12,285 nucleotides of DNA from Erysipelothrix sp. UBA3383 (lineage in GTDB: Bacteria; Bacillota_I; Bacilli_A; Erysipelotrichales; Erysipelotrichaceae). The notes beneath the pieces were generated by a model. It was given only the letters and a program-made list of their open reading frames with translations. It ran no database searches and was not told the DNA's origin. Position numbers and translations under genes: made by a program. Positions 1 through 7,482 of this stretch are shown in pieces. Where the stretch lies: NCBI GenBank assembly GCA_002358955.1, contig DEPV01000074.1:1-12285 (forward strand), given 5' to 3'. Position 1 is the first letter of the stretch. Each line of letters starts with the position of its first letter.

Positions 1-896
1 CGAGATAACATCATCAATACTGTGGATAACATCATCATTGAGAACATCGTAAAACGAAGGTATGAAATAACAACCACCAATTCCCCAATTTTAAGAGACT
101 GTACATCAACAATAAGAATACTTGCTATATAAACTACAATGACTGTTGCAAAGTTAATCGCAGTAAGAAGTGCTGGGTTCATATAAACCATTAAGATATT
201 TGCCCCTACAGATGCCTCATACAAATCATGATTTTCTTTAATAAACCTCTGGTCTTCAAACGGTTCACGTACAAAAGACTTAATCACTCGTATATTAGAC
301 AGTGACTCTTGAACCCTTTGGTTCATGCGGTCAACCTTTTCTTGCAACTTAATAAAGCGTGGAAACCCTTGTTTAATAACAAATCCTAAGGCAATGGAGA
401 GTGATAGCACACTCACAAATAAGACTCCTGCTAAGATTGGACTGATTAAATAAGTCAATACAACAGTGGCAACCAAGAATACTGGAGCCCTTACTGCCAT
501 ACGTAACATCATCATAACCATACGTTGTAAGAAGTTAATGTCATTGGTTAAACGTGTAACCAGTGAAGCCGTCTGAAAACTGGACATATTCTTTAATGAA
601 AATGTCTGCACTTTTGCAAACACATCCGCACGCAAACGCAGTGCAAAGTTATTCGACGCCTCAGATGGGAAATAAAGTCCCATCATCGCTACAACAGCCC
701 CCAAGACTGCCAATACCACCATTTGTAACCCAACTGACTTTACAATCTCAAAGTTTTGTTGCTGAATTCCAACATCAATGATCTTTGCCATCAATTGAAT
801 TTGATAGAGCTCCATCAATGCTACAACTGCAACAAATGCAATACCCATCAGGGCAACCCATATCTCTTTTTTAAAATACTTAAACATTACTTTCAT
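1..896 (-). CDS. ABC exporter, membrane-domain half (partial; ATPase part lies beyond the window)
   Basis: This is the N-terminal 298 codons of a fused permease-ATPase exporter, open to the window edge. There are about six hydrophobic segments (roughly residues 12-36, 56-76, 135-158, 160-175, 240-263, 273-297). The cytoplasmic-loop motifs SLVTRLTNDINFLQ (111-124) and RVQESLSNIRVIKSFVRE (194-211) are typical of the type I ABC exporter fold, best matching half-transporters of the YheI/YfiB/MdlA kind that usually act as heterodimers. No Walker motif is reached before the edge. The ATG at 896 is chosen because AAAGGAG (906-912) sits 9 bases upstream; a second in-frame ATG at 887 is less well placed. 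The start overlaps the end of the marR-type gene by 17 bases, so the two are translationally linked and probably co-regulated. A drug or toxic-compound substrate is inferred from the MarR partner; the substrate itself cannot be read. A second half-transporter gene may follow. Confidence 0.88.
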   Translation of the reverse strand, partial: MKVMFKYFKKEIWVALMGIAFVAVVALMELYQIQLMAKIIDVGIQQQNFEIVKSVGLQMVVLAVLGAVVAMMGLYFPSEASNNFALRLRADVFAKVQTFSLKNMSSFQTASLVTRLTNDINFLQRMVMMMLRMAVRAPVFLVATVVLTYLISPILAGVLFVSVLSLSIALGFVIKQGFPRFIKLQEKVDRMNQRVQESLSNIRVIKSFVREPFEDQRFIKENHDLYEASVGANILMVYMNPALLTAINFATVIVVYIASILIVDVQSLKIGELVVVISYLRFTMFSMMMLSTVLMMLS

Positions 897-1323
897 CGAT
901 TAAAGCTCCTTTCTCTATACCTTCTGTCATCTTTAAAAATAGAGATTCTAAGATGACCTTTTCTTCAGAATCTAACAAGGAAAACATGGACTCATTAATT
1001 TTATTGAATTCTTTTTTTAGCTCTGGCATCACTAATTCTGCAGCATCACTAAGATACAACAACTTGATACGCTTATCTTGCTCACTGCTCTCACGCCTTA
1101 CAAAACCAGCTTGCTCAAGTCTACGTAACGTTACTGATACAGTTTCTTTACTCAGGCTTAAACGTTGTGATAATTGCGCCTGAGACATCCCTGGCTGTTC
1201 TGCAAGTGCAAATAAAAAGCGTGGCTGCCCTGTGTATAGACCGTATTGATCTAAACATGCTTGTACCACGATACGATGTGCAATATTCAATTGTCTGTGT
1301 AAAACACTCAAATTTTCTTCCAT
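880..1323 (-). CDS. MarR-family transcriptional regulator
   Basis: This 147-residue protein has the usual MarR length. The winged helix-turn-helix occupies about residues 46-92: the recognition region is QLSQRLSLSKETVSVTLRRL, followed by LEQAGFVRRESSEQDKRIKL, whose D83/R85 wing is characteristic of the family. Flanking helices would form the dimer interface. MarR proteins bind palindromic operators as dimers and are released by small ligands or oxidation. The ATG at 1323 is preferred over an in-frame GTG at 1350, because AAAAGGAG (1328-1335) precedes it (a short 4-base spacing) and the GTG would lie upstream of the predicted transcription start. It is the first gene of a two-or-more-gene operon with the exporter at 896 and probably represses it and itself. 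The inducing ligand is unknown. Confidence 0.9.
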   Translation of the reverse strand: MEENLSVLHRQLNIAHRIVVQACLDQYGLYTGQPRFLFALAEQPGMSQAQLSQRLSLSKETVSVTLRRLEQAGFVRRESSEQDKRIKLLYLSDAAELVMPELKKEFNKINESMFSLLDSEEKVILESLFLKMTEGIEKGALIDESNV

Positions 1324-1333
1324 ATTACTCCTT

Positions 1334-1353
1334 TTAGTTAGTCGACCCACTAA
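1334..1353 (-). promoter_or_regulatory. Candidate MarR operator (imperfect 20-bp palindrome)
   Basis: The arms TTAGT and ACTAA flank a central GTCGAC, with two unpaired positions on each side; 8 of 10 base pairs match. It begins at the last base of the -10 box and covers the predicted transcription start of the marR-exporter operon. MarR operators are commonly placed this way and often carry TTAG/CTAA half-sites. Direct autoregulation is inferred. Confidence 0.6.
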
Positions 1354-1380
1354 TTATAACACATCATCACACAGCTTCAA
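1353..1380 (-). promoter_or_regulatory. Promoter of the marR-exporter operon
   Basis: The -35 box TTGAAG (1375-1380) and a perfect -10 box TATAAT (1353-1358) are separated by 16 bases. The predicted start is near 1346, giving a leader of roughly 23 bases with the ribosome binding site at 1328-1335. Confidence 0.65.
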
Positions 1381-1397
1381 GACAACTTGCCTTTATA

Positions 1398-1426
1398 TAA
1401 AAAAAACGCCACTGTTATAGTGACGT
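1398..1426 (-). terminator. Rho-independent terminator after the lipoprotein gene
   Basis: In the direction of transcription, an 8-bp stem (ACGTCACT with AGTGGCGT, one G-T pair, arms 1419-1426 and 1406-1413) has a 5-base loop and runs into eight T residues (1399-1406). It lies 24 bases downstream of the lipoprotein stop codon. It closes the opp-side transcription unit and separates it from the marR promoter. Confidence 0.85.
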
Positions 1427-1450
1427 AATCTAGATAATTGAGAATCTGAA

Positions 1451-1909
1451 TTAGAATTCAAATCCTGCATCTGTTAATAGTGTTTTAACTGCTTCTGTAC
1501 TCATATCAACTTCTGGTGTTGTAAGAATAATTGATGTACCGTTTGTTGTTAGTTTTGAGTATAGGTGTGCATCTGGGTTAACTGCTGGTACTACAGTAAA
1601 ATCAACTGTAATTGTAGCAACTGCTTTTCCATCTTTGTATTCGTATGCAAATGATGATGAGTTATCATCTGATTTGAATGCGCTGAATTGTTTGTAGATG
1701 TCTGAGTAGTCTGCTGCAAACTCATCTTCACTCATTTCAACTGAAGTAACTTCTTTAGCTGAAACAACTTTACCGTCTTTTTCAGTTAGAGTTAAATCAC
1801 TAACCATAGCCCCTTCGTTCAATTTACCATTGATTGATGCTCCATTAGATCCAGCTGAACATGCTGTCACTAAGAATAATGCTGTTAAAACTAATAATAT
1901 TTTTTTCAT
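1451..1909 (-). CDS. Small secreted lipoprotein of unknown function
   Basis: This 152-residue protein has a lipoprotein signal peptide: MKK, a hydrophobic stretch at residues 4-14, and lipobox VTAC with the lipidated Cys17, the only cysteine. The mature part is polar and probably beta-rich, with the segment YEYKDGKAVATITVDFTVV at about 89-107. That general shape, a short lipoprotein with a 'y-DGK-v-ti-vD' strand pair, recalls DUF1307/YehR-type lipoproteins, but the resemblance is weak and I do not assign it. The start is firm, with AGGAGG (1918-1923) 8 bases upstream of ATG. It lies 56 bases after the small membrane protein gene with no clear terminator between, so it may be the last gene of the opp operon, or it may use its own weak promoter. 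The terminator at 1398-1426 follows it. Confidence 0.85.
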   Translation of the reverse strand: MKKILLVLTALFLVTACSAGSNGASINGKLNEGAMVSDLTLTEKDGKVVSAKEVTSVEMSEDEFAADYSDIYKQFSAFKSDDNSSSFAYEYKDGKAVATITVDFTVVPAVNPDAHLYSKLTTNGTSIILTTPEVDMSTEAVKTLLTDAGFEF

Positions 1910-1929
1910 TGTCTTGTCCTCCTATAATA

Positions 1930-1958
1930 TTATTACATTGTCATAGATTAGTCTTCAA
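1930..1958 (-). promoter_or_regulatory. Possible weak promoter for the lipoprotein gene
   Basis: TTGAAG (1953-1958), a 17-base spacer and TAATAA (1930-1935) resemble a sigma-A promoter. The start would fall right at the ribosome binding site, giving a very short leader, so this could be chance in AT-rich DNA. Confidence 0.3.
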
Positions 1959-1965
1959 TGTTTTC

Positions 1966-2169
1966 CTATTTCAGGAAAAAGAGCCATAGTATAAAGTAAA
2001 GGCCACCGAGTACTAAAATTAATACGGGCAGAAAAGTAATGAGAGCGGCGATAATGAGCGCACGCGTATCATTCTTTTCCAATTTTACATCTTCAAACTT
2101 CTTAGCGATTTCCTCTTCACTAAGTAGTTTCTGATTTCTAAAATTCCTTGGTGTTTTATGTTGTGACAT
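1966..2169 (-). CDS. Small single-pass membrane protein at the end of the opp operon
   Basis: This 67-residue protein is not recognised as a known family. Residues 1-36 are charged and hydrophilic (LLSEEEIAKKFEDVKLEKND). Residues 37-66 are a continuous hydrophobic stretch, long enough for one membrane helix, or possibly a hairpin around the Pro at 48 and the GG at 55-56. The charge pattern does not fix the topology. The start codon lies one base after the oppD stop (TAG-T-ATG) and no good ribosome binding site precedes it, so translation is probably coupled to oppD. That coupling is the best reason to think it is a real gene tied to the transporter, perhaps an accessory subunit or stability factor; this is inference. 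Confidence 0.7.
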   Translation of the reverse strand: MSQHKTPRNFRNQKLLSEEEIAKKFEDVKLEKNDTRALIIAALITFLPVLILVLGGLYFILWLFFLK

Positions 2170-2170
2170 A

Positions 2171-3109
2171 CTATTTTAAGTGACATGCAACAAAGTGGTT
2201 TTCACCAACTTTATGCCAGTCTGTATCAGCAACGTCATTTTCTTTAAAGTTTTTAAAGTCATAAACGTCGTTCTCAGCTTCGTATAGATCAAGAGGTTTT
2301 GCCTCTCCATCTTTACGTGAGTTGATATCCGTACGTAAGAATGCAGCCATTAAACGTTTTGTATACGGGTGTTTAGCATCGTTGAAGATTGACATAATTG
2401 GCGCACTTTCAACAATTTTACCACCATACATAACAATAACATCATCAGCCATTTGACTGATTACCCCTAAGTCATGAGTAATGAATAAGATTGATGTTTC
2501 ATAGTCATTTTTTAAATCGTTCATTAACTTAAGGATTTCAGCTTGGATGATAACATCCAGCGCTGTTGTGGGCTCATCTGCAATCAGAAGTTTAGGGTTA
2601 CATGCTAAAGCCATAGCGATCATAACACGTTGACTCATCCCCCCTGATAATTGGTGAGGGTATTGCTTTAATACGTTTTCAGCATTTCCAATCTTAACAG
2701 ATTCTAACATCTCTTTAGAACGTTGTGCTGCTTGTTTTTTATCCATTCCTTGGTGAAGGATCAATACTTCACTGATTTGTTTTTCCACTGTAAATACAGG
2801 GTTTAAACTTGTCATTGGTTCTTGGAAAATCATAGAAATCGCGTTCCCACGAATGCTTCTTAGATCATTTTCTGACATTTCTGAAAGCACTTGACCATCA
2901 AAGGTAATGCTTCCATCATAAATCTTTTGGTTGTCTTCAAACAGTTGTAGAATTGACATCGCAGTTTGTGATTTACCAGAACCTGATTCACCAACAATCC
3001 CTAATGTACGACCCTTTTCAACTGAGAAACTCACTCCGTTAACAGCTTTTACAAGCCCACGTTTTGTATCAAAGTAAGTATGAAGATTTTTAATTTCTAA
3101 TAAACTCAT
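2171..3109 (-). CDS. oppD: Oligopeptide ABC transporter ATP-binding protein OppD
   Basis: This 312-residue protein is one of the two ATPases that drive peptide import, bound to the cytoplasmic side of OppB/OppC. All ATPase motifs are present: Walker A GESGSGKS (40-47), Q-loop Gln96 in IFQEP, signature LSGGM (154-158), Walker B LLIADEP (174-180), D-loop ALDV (183-186) and switch His212. The HPYT segment of the Opp/Dpp C-terminal extension is near 247. The signature is LSGGM rather than LSGGQ, which is common in OppD/DppD. The tail is odd: family members normally have a Cys cluster (GC-x-RC-x-C) before a final HxVAC, whereas here only the final HFVAC remains. The ATG lies one base after the oppF stop, with GGAGG (3119-3123) 9 bases upstream inside the end of oppF, so the two genes are tightly coupled. 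Confidence 0.95.
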   Translation of the reverse strand: MSLLEIKNLHTYFDTKRGLVKAVNGVSFSVEKGRTLGIVGESGSGKSQTAMSILQLFEDNQKIYDGSITFDGQVLSEMSENDLRSIRGNAISMIFQEPMTSLNPVFTVEKQISEVLILHQGMDKKQAAQRSKEMLESVKIGNAENVLKQYPHQLSGGMSQRVMIAMALACNPKLLIADEPTTALDVIIQAEILKLMNDLKNDYETSILFITHDLGVISQMADDVIVMYGGKIVESAPIMSIFNDAKHPYTKRLMAAFLRTDINSRKDGEAKPLDLYEAENDVYDFKNFKENDVADTDWHKVGENHFVACHLK

Positions 3110-3110
3110 T

Positions 3111-4583
3111 TTAGTTATCCTCCATCTTTACATTGCTTAACAGACGGCATGCTACAAAGTGATCTTTTTCAACTTCATACCAGTCTTTATCTGCTTCACC
3201 AGTTTCTTGATAAGTAAAGTCAAATAAATCATTCGGTGTATCTACTAACAGTTTATCAATTTCAGCTTGGTCTGCTTCCATACGAGGAATCGCAGCCAAT
3301 AGAGCTTTTGTATATGGGTGTTGTGGATTGGTAAAGATAGCTTCAGCAGGTGCTAATTCAACAAGGTTACCAAAGTACATAACACCAATACGGTCACTGA
3401 TGTAACGAACAACCCCTAAGTCATGAGTAATGAATAGGTATGTTAAGTTGTTTTCTTCTTTTAATTCTTGTAATAAGTTAATAACTTGTGACTGAATGGA
3501 TACGTCAAGTGCACTTACCGCCTCATCACACACAATAAACTTAGGTTTCATCGCTAACGCACGAGCAATCCCGATACGTTGTCTTTGTCCACCTGAGAAT
3601 TGGTGAGGGTAACGGTGAATGAATTCTTGTTTTAATCCACATTTATCCATAATATCAACAATATAGTCTGTGTATTCCTGGCTCTTGTTATCTTTGAAAA
3701 TACCATGAGCAATCAGACCTTCACCAATGATGTTCCCAACTGTAAAACGTGGGTCCAGTGATGAATACGGGTCTTGGAAAATGATTTGTAGATCTTTACG
3801 TAAGAAACGCATTTCTGTTTTGTTTAATGATGATAAATCAACACCATCATCAAACTTTGATTCGAACAGTTCAAAGTCTTTATGATCTTTTAAAGATGCT
3901 TTCACTGAATTAATTTTATCATTCGCCTCTTGAAGTTCTTTATTACCCGCTTCAATTTTTGCTAATAATTCATTCAGTTTTTTATCGGAAGCATTTTTAC
4001 GGACTTCAATACGTAAACGCTCGATTTCAATTTGCTTATTAAGGTATGCAACTGCACTTCCTTTAGCATATTTATCCATTAGAAGTTTTGTTACTAGGTT
4101 TAAATCATCATGAACTAAAAGTCCACCTGCTAAACGGAAGATATTACCGTATGTATTATCATATTCGATTTTATTCAAACGGTAAGTCTCATTCAGTGCA
4201 AGGAATTCTTCCCCTGTTACAGTTTCTAACTTCTTATTAAGATCGCGTAATGCTTTATAGTCTTTAGTTTGGTTGACAAACAGTTTTGGAATTGATTTAT
4301 AAACATCTTTAACATAAGCGGGCATCATTTCATCTACAGTTTCACCATAGTAAAGGGATACTCCACCAGTTTGTTCATAAAGTTGGATCAGTGTACGTCC
4401 AAATGTGGATTTACCACATCCAGACTCACCAACAATACCCAGAGTTTCATTTTCAAAAATAGTAAGCGAAATATCTTTATTTGCCTTTACATATTCCTGT
4501 TCTCTTTGGAAAATGCTTGATTTTTTAATTGGAAAGTACTTTTGTAAATTCGTTACTTCCAACAGTACATTTTTTTCTTTCAT
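3111..4583 (-). CDS. oppF: Oligopeptide ABC transporter ATP-binding protein OppF with a large internal insertion
   Basis: At 490 residues this second Opp ATPase is much longer than the usual 310-330. Motifs: Walker [10 protein letters not shown] (52-60), Q-loop Gln270 in [11 protein letters not shown], signature FSGGQRQ (about 328-334), Walker B FIVCDEA (about 348-354), D-loop SALDV and switch His386. The extra length is an insertion of about 165 residues (roughly 81-246) between Walker A and the Q-loop. Its second half (about 183-235) is highly charged with heptad-like leucine/isoleucine spacing and should form a coiled coil. The C-terminal tail again lacks the usual Cys cluster and ends with HFVAC. 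Enlarged OppF proteins are known in mycoplasmas (from memory). The ATG at 4583 has AAGGAG at 4597-4602, overlapping the oppC stop codon, at a long 13-base spacing. It follows oppC and precedes oppD in one operon. Confidence 0.93.
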   Translation of the reverse strand: MKEKNVLLEVTNLQKYFPIKKSSIFQREQEYVKANKDISLTIFENETLGIVGESGCGKSTFGRTLIQLYEQTGGVSLYYGETVDEMMPAYVKDVYKSIPKLFVNQTKDYKALRDLNKKLETVTGEEFLALNETYRLNKIEYDNTYGNIFRLAGGLLVHDDLNLVTKLLMDKYAKGSAVAYLNKQIEIERLRIEVRKNASDKKLNELLAKIEAGNKELQEANDKINSVKASLKDHKDFELFESKFDDGVDLSSLNKTEMRFLRKDLQIIFQDPYSSLDPRFTVGNIIGEGLIAHGIFKDNKSQEYTDYIVDIMDKCGLKQEFIHRYPHQFSGGQRQRIGIARALAMKPKFIVCDEAVSALDVSIQSQVINLLQELKEENNLTYLFITHDLGVVRYISDRIGVMYFGNLVELAPAEAIFTNPQHPYTKALLAAIPRMEADQAEIDKLLVDTPNDLFDFTYQETGEADKDWYEVEKDHFVACRLLSNVKMEDN

Positions 4584-4596
4584 AATTATTATTTCA

Positions 4597-4602
4597 CTCC
4601 TT
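4597..4602 (-). promoter_or_regulatory. Ribosome binding site of oppF, unusually distant
   Basis: AAGGAG overlaps the oppC stop codon (TAAGGAG) with a 13-base spacer to the oppF ATG. ATA and ATT codons lie between, but no usual start codon does. Confidence 0.55.
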
Positions 4603-6466
4603 ACTTCTGATTGGATTTTGGATCCATCGCATCACGTAATGCATCACCAATAAAGTTGACAGCTAAAGCTGTTAACATAACGCATAACGCAGGTAGAAGC
4701 CATTGCCACCAGTAGTTCTCAATAACTGTAGGGTTACCCGCTCCAGTTAGCATGTTACCCCATGATGGTGAAGGTACTTTAACACCAAATCCTAGGTATG
4801 AAAGTCCTGCTTCAGTTAATAGACTTGAAGCATAACCCAGAGTCATGTTTACGATAATAAAGTTGAATACACTTGGTAAGATGTGTTTAAAGATAACACG
4901 TGATTCTTTAATTCCAAGTGCACGTGCAGCAAGAACAAAGTCCTTCTCACGTTCTGCTAGGATTTGTCCACGTACTAAACGTGCAATTCCAGGCCATCCA
5001 ATAACCCCTAGAATAACCATGATCATTCCAAGACGTTGTGCTTGAGTTGCTTCCATTGGAAGGAATGCAGATAGTGTAATTGCTAGCGGAATGAATGGGA
5101 ATGCACTTACTACCTCAGCAATACGCATGAGTAGGTTATCTAACCATCCACCGTAGAATCCAGCAAACAGACCCACAACAACCCCAATTACAGTTGAGAT
5201 AATCATCGCAATCGCACCAACTGTTAGAGTGATACGACCACCTTGCAATAGACGTTCTGCAACATCACGACCTAAGTCATCAGATCCTAATAAGAATCCA
5301 TCATTACCCCATGATGATACTTTGTTGTCTTCAGATACAGCATAAGTTTGGAAATAATCAGAGTAAATAGCTTTATTTGAGCCATTTGCAGCAGATTTTG
5401 ACATCTCCGTTAATCCGTATTTATTTGAACCCCATGTATAAACAGTTCCCTTATCAGTAACTGCATTGAAGCTTAATTTTGATGCAGCAATATCAACGAT
5501 TTCTCCATCAAATTCTGGAAGTGCTCTTAACCCTGTATTGCTTGATCCCCAAGTATGAATATTTCCTTGGTCATCAAGTGCCATAGCAGTAGTAGTAGCA
5601 ACATTTACTTTAACAACATTAATTGATCCATCTGTTAACTCAGTAGGAATGTTTGAAATTTCGTTTCCACGAACTCCAATTGCTTGAATTGTTCCGTCAT
5701 CTAAAGTAACAATTAAGTTAAATGGTGCAACAGCAACATCAACGACACGTCCTTGGATTTCAGCTGGAATACGGTCGATGTTGTTTGGTAATACAGAACC
5801 CCATGTAAATAGGCGACCTGTATCTGAAATCGCAGCTGAATATTGTTGTCCCGCGAAAACTTTGACAATTTTATCAGCTCCCAGATCGTCAATAACATCA
5901 TATGATAGTTCAGTTTGTCCCATCATCTTGTCTCCAACACCGATAACTTCATTATCTTCAGTTACAGCAAGAACATGTTTGTCTCCTGATGCTAAAGAAA
6001 TAATTTTTTTACCTTTTGTTTTTTCAACAATTGTATTTACAGGATATTTAGGAATTGGGTTTTTACCCCAGAAGTAAACTTGACCCTCAGAGTCTAAAGC
6101 TACAGAGTAAGAAATTCCTGAGCTGATTGTCTGAATGTCTTTTCCTTGTAATTTACTATCTGTTTTTGTATAACCAAAACCTGGTGCTAAGTTTGCAAGC
6201 GATGCCTCAAATTGATAAGGATCGTATTTAGCAAATAGTGTAAACCCGAATACTGTAACAAAAATTAAGATGAATGTAATTAAACCAATTACACCAGTCT
6301 TATTTGAGAAGAAGTTTTGAACAATTTGTTTTGATGGACTGATAATCATGTCATCATTCGCAATCATTTCCTCTAGTTCTTTATCTCTGTTTCCACCTGG
6401 CAGTACTGATCTTTTAAAGAGTGAGCCAATACTTGATAGAAAACCTTTTTTATCATTATTTTTCAT
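4601..6466 (-). CDS. oppC: Oligopeptide ABC transporter permease OppC with an inserted RCC1-like beta-propeller
   Basis: This 621-residue permease is about twice the normal OppC length. Order: cytoplasmic N-terminus (1-55), first membrane helix (about 57-78), the OppC_N-like YDPYQF and LAP segments (81-95), then about 280 inserted residues (about 110-390). The permease then resumes at [11 protein letters not shown] (391-401), with membrane helices to about 608 and the EAA-type loop [20 protein letters not shown] (512-531) that contacts the ATPases. The insertion has seven repeats about 42 residues apart, each ending in a strand pair of the RCC1 type: [13 protein letters not shown] (122), [13 protein letters not shown] (166), [13 protein letters not shown] (211), [14 protein letters not shown] (251), [13 protein letters not shown] (295), [13 protein letters not shown] (334) and [13 protein letters not shown] (375). 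Seven blades make a closed propeller. It lies between helices 1 and 2, on the outer face by OppC topology. Its role is unknown. The reading frame is intact throughout. Confidence 0.95.
   Translation of the reverse strand: MKNNDKKGFLSSIGSLFKRSVLPGGNRDKELEEMIANDDMIISPSKQIVQNFFSNKTGVIGLITFILIFVTVFGFTLFAKYDPYQFEASLANLAPGFGYTKTDSKLQGKDIQTISSGISYSVALDSEGQVYFWGKNPIPKYPVNTIVEKTKGKKIISLASGDKHVLAVTEDNEVIGVGDKMMGQTELSYDVIDDLGADKIVKVFAGQQYSAAISDTGRLFTWGSVLPNNIDRIPAEIQGRVVDVAVAPFNLIVTLDDGTIQAIGVRGNEISNIPTELTDGSINVVKVNVATTTAMALDDQGNIHTWGSSNTGLRALPEFDGEIVDIAASKLSFNAVTDKGTVYTWGSNKYGLTEMSKSAANGSNKAIYSDYFQTYAVSEDNKVSSWGNDGFLLGSDDLGRDVAERLLQGGRITLTVGAIAMIISTVIGVVVGLFAGFYGGWLDNLLMRIAEVVSAFPFIPLAITLSAFLPMEATQAQRLGMIMVILGVIGWPGIARLVRGQILAEREKDFVLAARALGIKESRVIFKHILPSVFNFIIVNMTLGYASSLLTEAGLSYLGFGVKVPSPSWGNMLTGAGNPTVIENYWWQWLLPALCVMLTALAVNFIGDALRDAMDPKSNQK
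5297..6139 (-). other. Region encoding the RCC1-like seven-repeat domain within OppC
   Basis: Residues about 110-390 of OppC. Seven units with the pattern (A/V)(V/I)(T/S/L)(D/E)-D-G-x-(V/I)-(Y/F/H)-(T/S)-W-G, spaced 39-45 residues apart, match RCC1 repeats. These form a seven-bladed beta-propeller in eukaryotic RCC1 and occur in various bacterial surface proteins. The repeats have diverged at the DNA level, so this is not a recent tandem duplication. Confidence 0.88.
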
Positions 6467-6479
6467 AGTCTCTAATATG

Positions 6480-6486
6480 CCCCCTT
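6480..6486 (-). promoter_or_regulatory. Ribosome binding site of oppC, unusually distant
   Basis: AAGGGGG overlaps the oppB stop codon (TAAGGGGG) and lies 13 bases before the oppC ATG; no closer site is visible. The oppF site has the same layout. Confidence 0.5.
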
Positions 6487-7459
6487 AATCCAACTTAACA
6501 CGTGGATCTACAAACGCATATCCTATGTCCATTATAATATTTGATGCTAATGAGATAACAGCAAACATCATGTTCATTGCTAATACAAGCATAAAGTCAC
6601 GTCCTGAAACTGCAGAAACAATAACGTTTCCGATTCCATTCCATGAGAAAATTCTTTCGGTAATTGCCGCTCCCCCAAAGAGCCCAACAATTGAACCTGC
6701 TAAAATTGTAACAACAGGAATTAGAGCATTTCTAAATGCATGTTGATAGATAATAACTTTGTTTGATAACCCTTTTGCACGAGCTGTACGAATATAATCA
6801 CTACTTAAAACTTCAATCATTGCGTTACGAACATATCTGATAGTAGTTGCGAAAGATCCGATGGTTAGCGTAATTATAGGTAATGCAGCATAGCTAAACC
6901 ACTCCGGAATCATAGCAAAACCAGTGGTAGCTCCGGCAATTGGCATACCACCTGTAGGGAAAATCTTCAATTTAATTGCGAAGAAGTAAATTAGGAGAAT
7001 AGAAATTAGAAGGGTCGGCATGGACATTCCCACTAAAGAAAACACTTGCCAAAACTTATCAAATGCTTTTCCACGGTTCACTGCTGATTTAATACCAACA
7101 ATAATGGAAACAACAAATGATATCGTTAAAGAAACAAAACTGATGAGAATTGTATTCTTTAGTGGATCGGCAACAACTTGAGCGACCGGCTTGTTCATTG
7201 AAGTAGAGATACCTAAATCTCCTTGTAGGGTATTAGATACCCATTTAAAATACTGAATTGGTAACGGTTGGTCTAAGCCTAAACGTTTTTCAATAGCAGC
7301 ATATGCCTCTTCATATTCAAGAGGGTCCTTAATATCTGGACTGATCATTCCTAAAACTGGATCACCAGGCATCATTTTAACAAGTGAAAACAACATGATA
7401 GAAATGATGATTATAACTGGCACCAGTGAGGCCAGTCGTTTTAACATATATTTTAACAT
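6485..7459 (-). CDS. oppB: Oligopeptide ABC transporter permease OppB
   Basis: This 324-residue permease has normal family length and partners with OppC to form the peptide channel. The first membrane helix is at about 9-27, followed by the conserved MMPGDP (29-34), the extracytoplasmic segment containing RLGLDQPLPIQYFKW (59-73) and GDLGIS, then five further hydrophobic segments. The EAA-type loop DYIRTARAKGLSNKVIIYQH (221-240) contacts the ATPases, and the C-terminus is FVDPRVKL. The ATG at 7459 is chosen because AAGGAG lies 8 bases upstream; the ORF extends to a GTG at 7480, which would put this ribosome binding site inside the gene. The oppB stop is 18 bases before the oppC start. Unlike OppC, this subunit carries no insertion. 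Confidence 0.95.
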   Translation of the reverse strand: MLKYMLKRLASLVPVIIIISIMLFSLVKMMPGDPVLGMISPDIKDPLEYEEAYAAIEKRLGLDQPLPIQYFKWVSNTLQGDLGISTSMNKPVAQVVADPLKNTILISFVSLTISFVVSIIVGIKSAVNRGKAFDKFWQVFSLVGMSMPTLLISILLIYFFAIKLKIFPTGGMPIAGATTGFAMIPEWFSYAALPIITLTIGSFATTIRYVRNAMIEVLSSDYIRTARAKGLSNKVIIYQHAFRNALIPVVTILAGSIVGLFGGAAITERIFSWNGIGNVIVSAVSGRDFMLVLAMNMMFAVISLASNIIMDIGYAFVDPRVKLD

Positions 7460-7482
7460 TATAAAATCTCCTTTTAACACGA

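Noticed and set aside
563..956. Two overlapping + strand reading frames (72 and 66 codons)
   Set aside because: They lie antisense to the exporter and marR genes, have no ribosome binding site and show no protein-like composition.
1324..1350. GTG start at 1350 for the MarR protein
   Set aside because: It would lie upstream of the predicted transcription start and put the ribosome binding site inside the gene; the ATG at 1323 starts at the usual family position.
1936..1960. Inverted repeat ACATTG/CAATGT between the small membrane protein and lipoprotein genes as a terminator
   Set aside because: Only 6 bp with a long loop and no T-tract.
5297..6139. RCC1 segment as a separate gene or a sequencing/assembly fusion
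   Set aside because: The frame is continuous on both sides, conserved OppC segments flank it exactly and no stop or start signals lie at its borders. An artefact is unlikely, though only comparison with relatives can exclude it.
4405..6746. Several + strand frames and one alternative minus frame (5713-5901) inside oppF, oppC and oppB
   Set aside because: They are shadows of long, motif-rich genes on the minus strand; the alternative minus frame falls inside the RCC1 repeats, whose main frame is clearly coding.
7460..7480. GTG start at 7480 for OppB
   Set aside because: AAGGAG at 8 bases before the ATG at 7459 fits initiation there, and the extra seven residues are not family-like.
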